Shown here: positions 12,962-25,700 of the stretch, piece after piece
Layout: the number at the start of each line of letters is the position of its first letter
Position numbering within the stretch: the stretch's first letter is position 1
Source of the DNA: Carallia brachiata
Lineage: Eukaryota > Streptophyta > Magnoliopsida > Malpighiales > Rhizophoraceae
Assembly: GCA_021464245.1 (NCBI GenBank)
Contig: JADCRB010000088.1
Coordinates: 1-64,000 of the forward strand
Direction: 5' to 3'
Length of the DNA stretch: 64,000 bases
Notes under the pieces: model-generated
The model's database searches: none
Seen by the model: the letters and a program-made list of their open reading frames with translations, nothing else
What the model was told of the DNA's origin: nothing
Program-made: the position numbers and the translations under genes

Positions 12962-14462
12962 ATGGGTAGGCAACCTTGTTGTGACAAGTTGGGCGTCAAG
13001 AAGGGGCCTTGGACGGCCGAGGAGGACAAGAAGTTGGTAGACTTTATTCTCACACATGGCCAATGTTGTTGGCGTGCCTTGCCAAAGCTCGCCGGACTCC
13101 GCCGCTGCGGCAAGAGCTGCCGTCTCCGTTGGACCAATTATCTCCGCCCGGACCTCAAGCGAGGCCTTCTTACCGAATCCGAGGAACAACTGGTTATTGA
13201 CCTCCATGCCCTTCTTGGCAATAGGTACTGATCATTGAGCTAATTAAAATCTCATCCGTGCCTAAGATCCACTGATCATGTTACTTGAACAACATAAGCA
13301 AGTTTCCTTCTCTGCTTTTCGGGTACTTGTACTTTGTTCGCCTAAATTTCTTAATATAAAAGAAAAAAGGGGTTAATTAACTGACCCATAAATAAATGAA
13401 GATCAATGTGATTGGAAGTATTCATTGTTTTATGTAAAACTCTAACTATAGGCTCCCACATAAATTCTTCTTTGAAACAAAAGTTGGCATATTTCCTGCA
13501 TATCACCGTAATTCTTCTCCTTAGGACCAAAAAAAAAAAAACACATAATTCTTCTTCTTCTATCTTGTTCTCTCTCTCTTTTTTTTTTTTTTCTCTATTT
13601 TTCACTTTCATTTACTTGAACCAACTATTCTAGTTGTCGTAAATTTTAATACTCTATAATTAGAAGTCTAGACTTTAATTTAAGTATTTCAATTTGAATT
13701 TCACGGTTTCACCAGCATCACAGTAGGCTCTCGACTCATCGATGTATAAGTAAATTCCCATCGGTCTCATGACTTGGAACGCCAGGCTTGGCTCAACTCT
13801 GTTGAGTGGTTATTTTAAATATTTTAATCCAAATAATAAGTAAGAAAAAGCTGGTGCGATGGTGACCGAGGTGAATTTTGCAACATGGCGCATATTTTTT
13901 ACTTTGCTTTGGGCTAGAAAGTAGAAACGTTTCTTTCATTTCTTATTAAATTTTTCATTTTTCTACGACTTTCACGTTCTTTAGGTGGTCCAAAATTGCA
14001 GCAAGGTTGCCCGGAAGAACGGACAACGAGATCAAGAATCACTGGAACACCCACATCAAGAAAAAGCTAATTCAGATGGGAATCGATCCCGTTACACACA
14101 AGCCTTTTTATCCTGATCCAGTGAACCCACAAGAAACGCCCTGTGACCAGTCGGAGATGCCAAAAATTTGTGGTCAATCCTCTTCCAGCGACAATTCTAA
14201 CACCCTATCTGAGAACTGTTCAACTGATGAAAGTAGGACATCCGAACCCGGAAGTAATCCGCTGACAAGTGGCACATGGCCAGAGGATTTGACCTGGGAT
14301 TTTCCAGTCGATGTAGAAGAATATTGTGAATTTGGAATTAACTCGCCAGTGAGTGGCTTTCCATGGTTTTTGGACTATAAAGATACAGGGGATCAATACA
14401 GTGGACTGAATTGTCTCGGTGACATGGATTTGAATATATTAGACATGGGTGGCAAGCACTAA
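12962..14462 (+). CDS. R2R3-MYB transcription factor, MYB20/43/85 group
   Basis: Two exons, 12962-13224 and 13985-14462, joined at the usual second MYB intron position (codon split AG|G before [20 protein letters not shown]), give 246 residues. The DNA-binding part occupies residues 1 to about 115. R2 keeps its three tryptophans ([25 protein letters not shown]) and R3 keeps the standard pattern. [18 protein letters not shown] at the start and [20 protein letters not shown] after R3 are typical of the group containing MYB20, 42, 43, 85 and 40, several of which regulate lignin and secondary-wall genes. The tail is acidic and Ser-rich and ends with NILDMGGKH. The first intron that usually splits R2 before LRRCGKSC is absent. 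Exact orthology within the group is not settled. Confidence 0.9.
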
Positions 14463-17400
14463 CATGTGATCATGTACACTTTAGGAAGTGGCAAATTGGA
14501 TCCCAGCACCGAGGAAAATGGCCGAGGGCTCCATAAGTGGAACTTAGCTCAAGCTTCCTTACTATTAATTTCCACTTTTTTTATTTGAGCTTCCTTTTTT
14601 CTTACCATCTTTTCAATCTTGCCTGAAAAGAAAAAAGTTACACCAACACACAATAGTAAATATAAAATTTGTATATAAAAATTTAAATTATTAAATTATA
14701 AAAATTATATTAAATTTTAAAAAATAAATTAAATTAATTATATATATTTTTTATATATTATAAATCATGTAACTGCATAATATTATCTGCGCTAAAAACC
14801 GCTGAATGCAAATCCGACGTCCCCTCGATTTGAAAAGCTGCATTTAAGAACGGCTGAAAATTTTCCACTTCCTAGTGTCTCCAGGAAAAGGACAATATGG
14901 CTTGATGCCCTGTCATGTAGGCCAAATTGTAAAGATTCCTATCAGTAAAGGACTGTATAGTACTGCATAAACTGCACGTTATGCGGACTTAAAATGCACG
15001 TTATGCGGACTTACTAACAAGGATATTGGTTGCTGAGTCTTTACTGCAACTTGAATTCTGAATACATCATCAATGACCTCTTAGTTACCAAGCGCACAAT
15101 CAAATCTTGATTATGACAAATTCCAAAAAAAAAAAAAGAATTACTAGGAGTGATTAAGTAAACAAGATGTGTGTGAAAATTAACTTACGATACTATCTGA
15201 CCACAATATCAAGAAAAGAATGATTAGCATTGGTATATTGACAGCTGAAGATGCTACTTTTCCTTCTGGGCAATTATATTATGGCTTAGCGCAGATGGGG
15301 TTGGAGGGATGGAAACTAGAAAAATGATAGATGCTCAGGGAAGACTTAAAAAAAAAAAAAATCCTGAGAGCAAGAAATGCAAGAAATATATATATTTTTA
15401 TTTGATAATATATTTATTTATTTATAAATATTTAAATTTAAGAAAAAAAATTTGTTGTTGATATTTATGAGACATTACCAACATTGACAATTTAAAATTT
15501 GAAATTAGATGAATATTAAAAATAGATATTCAAATCACTCAATAAGAAAAAAGAAAAGAATGCATATATCTAGCATATGAGTAATTGTGTATGATCACTA
15601 GTTATAAGATTTAGTGATAGAATTATCTAAATTTTTAATTTTAAATTTAGAGTTTGGTTATAACAAACCGAGAAAAAAAGAAAACAAAAATCTATGTTGT
15701 GTAGCCTAAAAACTTATTAACATATTAAAAGCTCAAAAAAGAAAATTTGATGTATAGATGCTTACCAGACGACTGGCATATTCTCCCATTGGGTCCATCC
15801 GCGATTATCTTTTCGTGAATCATCGAAAGGAAAAATATTTATGCTCGTTTAAGGGAACCAATCATTAATGGGATGTTCTTCTCTCAGATATCTCGTGGTA
15901 ACGTCTTTTTTTTTTTTTTTTTTTAAGGAAGTGTTAATATTTTTTTTCATCTATAAGGAACTCTATTAGACATTTTAAAGAAAGGAAAATGAAATCAAAT
16001 AAAATTTAAACTCTCTACCTATTTATTAAAGGGTATTCTCTTCAACTATTTAAACTTTAACGTCTTTAATTATTTTACTTTATTTAAAACTAGCAAGGAT
16101 TTCCTGCACTTGAGGTGCACCTACATCCAAAAGGCCTGCGAGGCCCTTTTGTTTTTGACATAGAAATTAGGTACTCTATTTCTACACCGGAAAGCCTAAC
16201 CTGAAATCGATTGTGCATTAAGGGCTAGGGATATGCCTTTCAATGCATCTATGAAACATGGAGTCATGGACACTTTTTTTTTTTTCTTTCGAACATTTGG
16301 CTTTGATTATTAAGGAATTTGCATAAAAAAAACATTGCAAATTGACAGGTTATGTACAAAAGCCGAACGGTATTGATCATCAGCGTGAAATTGGAAAGGC
16401 TTTAGCAGGAAAAGTGGACCCATTTTTTTGAAAGCAAACACCGAGAAGGTGACCACCTCACTCAGAAAAACAATTAGCAGCACTTCTTTGTGTTTATTTA
16501 TGCATATAATAATATAAGTTGATAAATAATTAAATAAAAAATTAAATTATTAAATATTATTAAATGTTATTATTATTTATTTAAATTACATAAAAAATAA
16601 ATGGTATAGTGGTGGTTACGTGTAAAAGCCCAAAAAAAAAATCACAGCATGCGCATCAATTGATAGCGACTGATCTGATGTATCACAGACCGAAAGTTGA
16701 AGGGTACAAGTTTTACTCAACCAACGAATCCTGTATTCAGATACCGGAGTCCTCTCATTGGATCCAACTTCTAACTATTAATTTCTTCTTTGCACTATCA
16801 ACTCTTCACGGCAGCCTGTGTGAATGTTGAGCTAAAACGAGGGAAGGGTTCAAACTAATGGCGGACCATTTTAGCTTGTCATCACTAGACTAAAAAAGGA
16901 GTTTGCGATAGAGATAAATATTCAGTCATAATCATGCTTTCCCTTCCACTAACCGAGTCTGTTGGCTGAGAGTTCTGCTTAGTGGAACATAGAATGCTGC
17001 GCACTTGTGCTTTACATCTAAGAACTTCAATTCCAAATCATAGGAATGTAGACAGCACAACTGCCCTTGTAAACCTTTTTTAAGTTCCGCCAAAGAGATG
17101 ATTTTGACAAGCAGACAACTCTATATAGTTTATCCCAGAGAAAAGATAAATTTCAGCAATATGATGGGGTCCCATGAAGGTCTGATTGTGGCTCATAAAT
17201 AAGAAAGGCCTCAACAAGGCCAAGGTCCCCGCAAATGGCACGCAAAATATACATATGTCCTTATGTGTGGAAAGCTATGGCCTTTTTCTGATTAACTTTG
17301 GCATAAAGAAAAAGCCGGAGTAAGATATAGGAGGAAGATTCCCTCTGGATCTTGGCATGATCTGTGCAACATGCAGAGTACGAATTGCTTGGGATTTTTT

Positions 17401-18547
17401 TTTTTTTTTATCTTAGTGGGGATGATTTATTATTAAGAAAGAAAAAAATTAAATATTCAACATTTAATTTTTTAGTTAGAAGTCTCATATGCTAATTATC
17501 ACTAAATTCTCAGATATTATTAAGAAAAGGCACTCAAAAAATGGAAAAGAAGCCTTATGCAAAGATTAATGTAACTCAAATGCTTTCAGATAGATTAATT
17601 AGAAGCAGTTGGTAACGCACATTTCGGGTAATTATTTATTTAGTATTTTTTTTTTTTGGGATTACAAAAATGGGAAGATAGGGGTAATTAGTAATTTTTT
17701 GGGTGTAGTGGCTGCATTTTATCTCAATGTTACTGTAATAACTAAGATATAAATAAAGTTCACGTTCGAGGCTAACTGAACCCACTTAATTAGGAAACTT
17801 TAGAAAAGAATTATGACTATGGTAGTGCCAACAAACTCACGTGCCTCGAAGTTGAGGGAACAGGAACTCCAATACACATTGGGTTGTCGCTAGAAATTTC
17901 CTTTACCGAGGTTTGCTTAAAAAGCATGCAATCTAAAACAAAGAAGAATATAACTACTAAATAGAATTAAGAACAGGAACGAAGTGCAAATATAAGCCAA
18001 AATCCTGAGCATTCCTATGGTGCCAAGCAGTTTTTGTCAGAAAATGAACTGTTCAATAACAGAAACTAAGCTTGATGCGGAGCGTTTGCCAATGATTCTT
18101 ATGTCGCATAGAAGGTATTGTGTAGTTATAGTCATGAAGATAAAGACTAAGCTCCTAGATGTCCCACTGTGTAGAACTTATATAGGAACATGAAATAGGG
18201 ACTAGTAACTACCTGCTAAGATCTATACATATATACAATATCAAACAGGCCATGACCTGCTTGCAGCCCCAGTGGACTTTTTTTGTAGAGCTTTAATGCA
18301 TCAGATGAGCAAAAGTAGAAGTGTCATTTGTTTAACAGGCCCATGCTCTCTGGCAGGCGCAAACATCTCGAAGATGAGCTGCTGTCATAGGAAGAAGCTT
18401 CATCGAATTACCAGGTTTTAAATACCATCGCCAAAAATTGGATCTTGCTGATGTGATGGTGGCTTTCAAGAGCAAACTTCACCTGGGAGCAAGTCAACTA
18501 ATAGATACGAAGCAAGGGAAAACAACAATTGCTTTAACGAGCAGTCG
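14463..18547. other. Intergenic between MYB and IRE, no gene recognised
   Basis: Four kilobases of AT-rich DNA with homopolymer runs (15347-15360, 15908-15924, 17396-17410). GCGGACTTA occurs twice at about 14983 and 15005 in a short tandem duplication (ACGTTATGCGGACTTA). The open frame at 16609-16830 has no recognisable domain. I find no tRNA gene or structured RNA. Confidence 0.45.
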
Positions 18548-21500
18548 TCACAGAACAGATGATTTGGAGGCGTCGGCTGCTTCCTGAGCAGTCTTAATGA
18601 CCTGGTCAAAATTGATCGAAGCCAACTGAGATAAGTTCTGAGAACAGAAAAGTCAATTGTTAAGTAACGTGTAACGAAATTGTAGCTTAATAAGCAACAA
18701 TTTTGAGCTTTCAAAGCACACAAAAAAAAGGGAATTTTAAGGTTAAACATCAGATGACGAACAGAGTTTCATGCTTTGACCATGTAAGTCCTTTCATTCT
18801 TGCTAAAATTTATCCGGGTAATAAACAAACTTGGTTAAAATGAGTTGATTATGCTTCCATAATACTTCAGCAAATGTCAGGTGGGAAAAAGATTTTGGCG
18901 TCTATGCAATATAAAATATTATATGCGTAAGCTGATCCAGTTTCCAAATCGAGCCAAATATTGTTATGAATATCTAGGCATGGCAAGTCTCACCTTGTAT
19001 GAGAAATTACTGAATGAATACTTCACATCAAGATTTGGAGTACTGAAGTCTGCCAAGGCGCCAAAGTCATCTCCCTGCAAAAAAAGAGTGAGGTTCATAA
19101 CACATGCAGCAAGTATACTATGTTTAAATGAGCTGCATCAATTTGAGTCCAACTCAAAGTGGAATGTTGTGTGATGTAATTTAGGAACTAGTTATGAAAT
19201 TTATTAAGTCTTCTTCATTTTGATGAAGTTTCAACCAAAGATGGGCACCCCAAAGAACTTCATTCTTTTCCCATTCGGGTGGGTGACCTCTGGATGCTTT
19301 TTGCATATAATTCCTACATTATGGGATGCAATTGCATTAAACATTCTCTTCAGGTCAGATCACGTAAATAAAATCTGCATCTCATCAAAACTATAGCAAC
19401 AGAAGCTTACTCTCCAATATAAGTTACTTCATTTACTGCTAGTGTTGAGTGCAATTAGAGCAAAGGTCCTGGCAAATAGAAGCTAAATGTCCGTAGAGAT
19501 CATTGATCACAAACTAAAAAAAAAGAACATACATCCTCATCCATTGTGTTGCTGCACGAACCGCTGCTACATGTGTCAGTCAAGTCATCAAAGTCGCTGC
19601 CTCCATGAAGGGTTTCATCTTCTGGGTTCCATATATACCGGCTCATAAAATAACTTGTGTCATGTGCTTCTGCTGATGGTATGAACGTAGCCTGCAGCCC
19701 AAATGAACTTACTGAGCTAAAATAATTTATGACAACAAGCAGTTCAAGAAGCAAGTAATATTCAAACTTAGACAACCTTTTGCCTTGCCAGTGTGTCCCA
19801 GTTAACATTCCTAAAGAAAGGATGCTGCTTCACCTGCCAGAACATTGACTGGATTAACTTTCAAATCATTGCCAATTTAAAATTGGTCATATTTATGGCT
19901 GTCAAGAGTACCTCAGCGGCTCCTGTTGCTCCTAGCCTTTGGACTGGGTTTTCAGTCAGCAATCTAACAATGTAGGATAACGGTTAATTCATGGAATATC
20001 ATATGAATTTAACTTTTCCAAAACCCAAGGCTGATGTTGTTATATCATTGACACATTCTATATATGGTAATATCATTTTCCCAATATGTGTGCTGCTAGT
20101 CACAGGTCTCAGAAATCCACATAGATCATGAATAAATCCAAACCTTGATAGGTCTAGGAAATTTATACAAAACTTACTTATTGATCAAATCATAAGCTTC
20201 ACTGCTCATCTCTTCAGGCACGTTGGGCCAAGGTATATCTCTGTTCATTATATTGTCAAATATTTGCTGCAAAAGATAGGACCCATCAGAATGATGTCAG
20301 GCTACGTTTAAGTGTAGGATAAGTAACATTGTGGCACTTGCTCTCCAAAAAAGTTAGACAGGTACAAAATTTGAGACACGAAGGAACAAAAACAAATAGA
20401 AAAATAATAGTAGATTTTTGGTGCTAGTGGTAACGACTCATTCAAATTGTTAGTTTATGATGGATTATGTTTTCATGGTGCTATATGATAGGCATCAATG
20501 TTTAACTCTTGGGGCAATGGGACGTGTCAATGTGACGTTATTCATGTTTTACTAAAAAAAAAAAAAATATCATGTTAGCAACTTGATCGATATCAATGAA
20601 TAAGAGAAGAATACTAATGATATCCCTTTTCGTTGCTATTCAAAATCACATATGAGTTGAGGGCTTTTGACATTCAGATGGCCCACCTGTGGATTTTCTG
20701 CATTGAATGGAGGAATACCTACAAGCAGCTCAAACAGAATGATGCCCACAGACCACCAATCAGCAGTTGCACCTATGAATAAAAGAATGGAACAAACAAT
20801 CAAAATCCGATAAAACAAAAGGTGTTTATTATTATGCACAGTCCCATTAGCATAAAATGATTACAAACCATGTGCCATGCCAAGAAGTATCTCAGGTGCC
20901 AAATAATCTGGAGTGCCTACAACTGAATGCTTTTGGCACTCTTCTCTTGTTAACGAAGTTTGACGTTTTGGTTCACCGTTGTTGAGAAAAACAGAATTGC
21001 TGAGTGATGGACCAGACAAGTTATCTGTGCTGTTGATAAGACCAACCTTGGATAGCCCAAAATCTGTCAACTGTGTGAGAATGAATTAGATACTTTTGAG
21101 AACGATGTTTTTTTTTAATTTTTTTTTAAAATAAGTAAAACAGCATGCAATACTATCATCTCTAGTTCAACAACACTGCCTAAAAAATTATGAACAAACA
21201 CCGAAAAAAAAAAAAAAAAAAAAAAGAAAAACATAGAACTTCCTAAATCAACTAAACTTTTTATAATTACAATGAAAAATTGATTTTCCCAGACAATTAA
21301 TGATAAAGAATTGGAATTGCCAGATGTCAACCTTGATGCGACCATCTTGACCAATCAACAAGTTGTCTGGCTTCAAGTCTCTATGAATGACATTTAAGGA
21401 ATGCAAATATTCCAAGGCAAGGACCTGAGAAACATAGAACCCACTATTTGTTTATATGGGAAGTTGTAGCTAGATTAATAAACAGGCCAATGCAAATAAA

Positions 21501-21904
21501 AACAAGTACATGCTATTTCTGCCATATAGATTCGAGCCATATCTTCATCCAAGCAGCCCAAGTTTCTCAACAATGAGTAAAGATCACCGCCATTTAGATA
21601 TTCCATAACCAGATACAGATTTTCCCTGCATGTGAAGGAATAAAAAAATCGGACCTGTTCATCATTACAACAAATCCGTCAGCATTAGCAGTTTAAGCAG
21701 TGCACCGGTGAAATTGTTGTGCATTGCACGGCCACTGACCACAAAAGGATTCCGAACTGATATTAGGATGTTACGCTCGGCCAAAATACTTTCAACAGCA
21801 TTTTTACGGATCATGTCAGCTTTCTTTAAGACCTGTTAAAATAACCCCAAATATTAGAAAGCTGAAGAGAAAGATCCTCTGCAGTTTCGAGAAGCATTTA
21901 ATGT

Positions 21905-22790
21905 TTCGATACTACATCTTACTTAAAATTTTAACGGTGTGTTTATTGTGAGAAGAAGGGTGGGAAAAGGAGGAGAAAATAAAATATAAAATAAAGAGAA
22001 AATAAAGTTATTTGGAGTGGTAAAGAAAATGACGAGAATGAAAGTATGGTGAAAGAAAAAGTAAATAGTAATTTGTGAGAGAAAAAGTGAAGAGAAAATA
22101 AAGTTGTTTGGAGTGATAGAAAAATAAAGAGAAAGAAAATATGGTGAAAGAAAAAATGAATAGTAATTTGTGAGAGAAAAAATAGAGAGAAAATAAATTT
22201 GTTTGGAATGCTGTAGAAAGTGAAAAGAAAGAAATATAAGAAAGAAAAATGCATTGTAATGATTATACTTTTCTTTCTCTCCTCCTTTTTCCCTCCCACA
22301 ACAAACACACCATAAAATTTAAGTTATAAGTCTTCTAAACATACTTATATATTACTTTACTTCTCCCTTCCTTTATAATATGAGACTTTTAATATTTTAT
22401 ATTCCAACACGTCCCCTCACACGAAAACTCAACTCATTTAGGATGGACCCAACTCACTTAGGCTGGAAATGTGAATAAGCAACGAAAAATCTAACTCACT
22501 TGAGTTTGATCTAACTCACATGCACTGACTCTAGTTCACAATTAAATATGAGGGGTAGCAATATTCAGGTTCTGATACCATATAAAGATTAAGATTTGTA
22601 AAAGTATAGGTCCAATAATTTAAACAAATACCAAGAAAGAAGAAGCAAGTAATATTAAATAAATTTTTGGACACCACATCTTACCTAAAATCTTAAAGTT
22701 TAGGTTATAAATATTCTAACAACACTTATATATTACTTTACTCATCCCTTCCTTTTAAATATGAAAATTTTATATTTTATACTCCAATGA
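21905..22790 (-). mobile_element. TRIM-type miniature LTR element in an IRE intron
   Basis: On the minus strand a 5' LTR (about 22790-22584) is followed directly by TGGTATCAGAACC (22580-22568), a primer-binding site like that for initiator Met-tRNA. A 200-bp non-coding interior, the purine tract GTGTGAGGGGACG (22422-22410) and a 3' LTR starting TGTTGGAATATAAAATATTA (22409) follow. The two LTRs share strings such as ACTTATATATTACTTTACT. The 3' LTR is interrupted by the MITE at 21935-22312. No coding capacity is present, as is normal for terminal-repeat retrotransposons in miniature. Confidence 0.7.
21935..22312. mobile_element. Purine-rich MITE nested in the TRIM LTR
   Basis: Terminal inverted repeats of about 40 bp: GGTGTGTTTATTGTGAGAAG at the left and the complement of TGGTGTGTTTGTTGTGGGAG at the right. 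The interior consists of about four diverged copies of a 70-bp purine-rich unit containing AATAGTAATTTGTGAGAGAA. Flanks AAAATTTTAA and AAAATTTAA look like an imperfect target duplication. The host sequence resumes on both sides when compared with the other TRIM LTR. Confidence 0.75.
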
Positions 22791-25700
22791 AGTTAATTCT
22801 AATTTTTTCCATGTGAAAGCAGTTAAAAAGAGATCGAATGTGAAAGACAAAAGTCCGTAAGAGAACATCACACCATTAAAATCTTGAACTTGAATGTTCG
22901 GATGAGGGTTTTAGCTTTGAATCCACTAAATGGAGTGAGAAATTTGTGGGAGAACAAGTTGGAAGAAAAAAAAAAAAACAGAGAGACACGGGTGAAAAGA
23001 AATGCTAACCTTTATGGCGAACAAATCACCAGTCTTTCTTTTTCTGGCAAGAAAAACACGTCCAAATGCCCCTCGGCTGATTGGTTTTATTATTTCAAAA
23101 TCTTCTATGGAGGTTCGGTCCTTGGAGCACGCATTGATTGGGCTTGCACGTAAACTGCGAACAGGATCATCTTCTGCAGAACTTTCCTCATCAGCTATAT
23201 GATTAGTAGGATTCAGTTTTTCATCATCTATCTGCACACATAGATTTACATACTTCTCCCTGTAAATTCCGAGTGTTAGAAATAATATTAGAGGGGACAT
23301 ACTATGTGTAACACAATTAAGCCATACAAACTCTGAACAGAGTTTGAAGAAGAAACTGACTTACTGCAACAATTTCTCTATGCGTCTTCCAAAAGTCTCT
23401 ACAATGAGTGCATCCACCTTCCTATCTTGGATGGCATATTTGAGGTGTTCTAGATGATCAAGCAGGCACTCTAATGTACTATAATCACTGCCATTCACAT
23501 TTGCAATGGAACGAGCAAGATCCAGTAGCTTGATTACCTGTAAATGCATTTAATACGGTTAACACAAAACTCCCACTCCCATCATATAGCATCACGGACA
23601 AATTGTCGAAAGGAGATTTTTTGGAATGTGCCCAATTTCAAAATCTAACCCTAAAAGTCATTGGGTCCATGAAATGAACCAACTAGCAGGTCAAAAAATG
23701 TTCTCTGTAGAATCATGAATTGCTCACATTGACTGCAATATAAACATGACACATAGTTGGCTGCAAGGCGTATTCTTTTGGAATATAACTACTTATGACA
23801 CTAGATGTGTCTGGAATGGATTTATTGCTTTCAGTTCTGTGCACAGGAATATGTATGCTTTGATATGGAAAAAAAAATCGTTTGTTAGAACTCTCAATTA
23901 TTCCAGATTCAACTTATACAAAATAATTGCAATCCCTAATGAATCAGGAAACTTAAACTATAAGGCAGCACTGCACAACAATTATAGCACATACTTTTTT
24001 GACATCAATTCCATAATGTGTTTTCAGGAATAATTTAAGTGAAACCAGAGAATTCCTTCAACAAAACAATCTAAGAGAACTGCATACCTGCTGACTATTC
24101 TCAAGCTCTGTTATTGTCAATCTTCCACTCAACAGAAATTCGATCTGGCTAGTCCATGGGGTTAATAATGTTGATCTGGGAGTCAAGCTCCCTCCTGATG
24201 AAGATTTTGCATCTATATCAGGTACCAGCTTAGAACGTGCTTCACTTGCAATGTCAGCCAGAACATTAAGATCTTCTTTTACAAAAGCATTGTCAGCACC
24301 AGGCACAACATCAAGCATGTCTTCAGAGCTACGTTGAAAAAGGCTGTTTTTCTTGGGTAACTCATCTAACTCCTCGTGTACATCTGCTCTTTCAATGTCA
24401 AGACTTCCTCTTGGGGTATCAGAGCTTTTTGGCGTGCTTTTTGGTGTCTATGATTCCAATATCTTTTCAAGTGTTTCTGCAACTCTTTCAAACTGTTCAT
24501 TTATATTTAAGCCTTTAAGGTCACATCTGTCCGCAATTGTGCATAGTAGAGAATGCTCCTCTACATGTACAATTGGTATTTCGACCTCACAAATGCGGCA
24601 TATCATAGAATTTTCATATGAAGTGTGGTGATGCTCAGTCCAGAATCCACAAGAAACTTTTCTTATTCCGGAGGATGGTGGATACTGTGGAGATTCAAGA
24701 TTTTCAGAATGATCATCCATACAAGATGCGGTTCTGCTCTTATGAGGAACTTGTTCAGATATATCCTTGGAAGGAGTAGGTCCCTTTCGATTTTTCTCAG
24801 CAGCAGACGGAAGCTTCTTCCAAGATGACATCCTAAAGCTGCTTGTTGTTGAATTGGCACTTTTAGCAGTGCCAATCTCTGCACCTTGATCAGAATCATG
24901 CTTTGCAACCACACTGTCATGTTCTTGACCATGGGCCTTCTTCCTCTGCTTTTCAGTCACCAACTTCCTGGCCGTCGATGGACCACTAAAGTCCTGCTGG
25001 GAAATTTCTAAAATGTGGTCTGAATATACTCCAAGATCACTAAACTGATGAAGACCAAGAATGTGCTCTTCCTCATAACCACTCTCTTTTTGGAACTGTA
25101 CAATCCTGGTGCATTTAGTGAGAATGAAGAGAAGGCGGGTATGTGCTTGTTTAAGGACTCCCATCGGAAGTTTTTGTCGCCTATCATCTAGATTCTGGAC
25201 AATGCCCTCACATTTCACCCGAAACTCACTGGGTGGCATCGTTGCACATTGCTTGGCTACAACCAACAAGTCTTAAAAACTTTCTTTCCATTCGGGGTGA
25301 GTAGCCGAGGTCTTTTCAAGTATACCCACCATATCTCCAGCAAATATACCCAAATCGGCATCAACTTCTTCCTTCAACTTCTCAAATTTTGCCCTGATTG
25401 CTACAATAGCTTCCTACAAATAATCAGATGAACATATTCCCATATCCCATCTACAATTTCAAAGAAAAGCAGAGGAAAACAGACAATTACGGTAAAAAAT
25501 AAAATAAGGAATGAGACCATAAACACGAATATACCTCCATGTGACCAAATGCCCGAGACCTCCACACAGGAAAAGGTCGAACTCCTTTGGAATTGAGCTC
25601 GTGAGAGAAGCTCTTAACATCTGGAGCCTTCTTCTTCCTTCCACTGGTAGCACGCAGTATAGCTTGGAAACGCGGAGACTGCAATTCCTTGGGCAAAGCT

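Noticed and set aside
12926..13238. Antisense and alternative-frame ORFs over MYB exon 1
   Set aside because: GC-rich coding sequence keeps other frames open by chance; the MYB frame has the conserved domain.
21905..22790. Cassandra-type TRIM carrying 5S rRNA promoter
   Set aside because: I see no 5S-like sequence in either LTR; it is a TRIM of another type.
23746..24033. 95-codon plus-strand ORF in an IRE intron
   Set aside because: No domain; lies wholly in intron sequence opposite to the gene.
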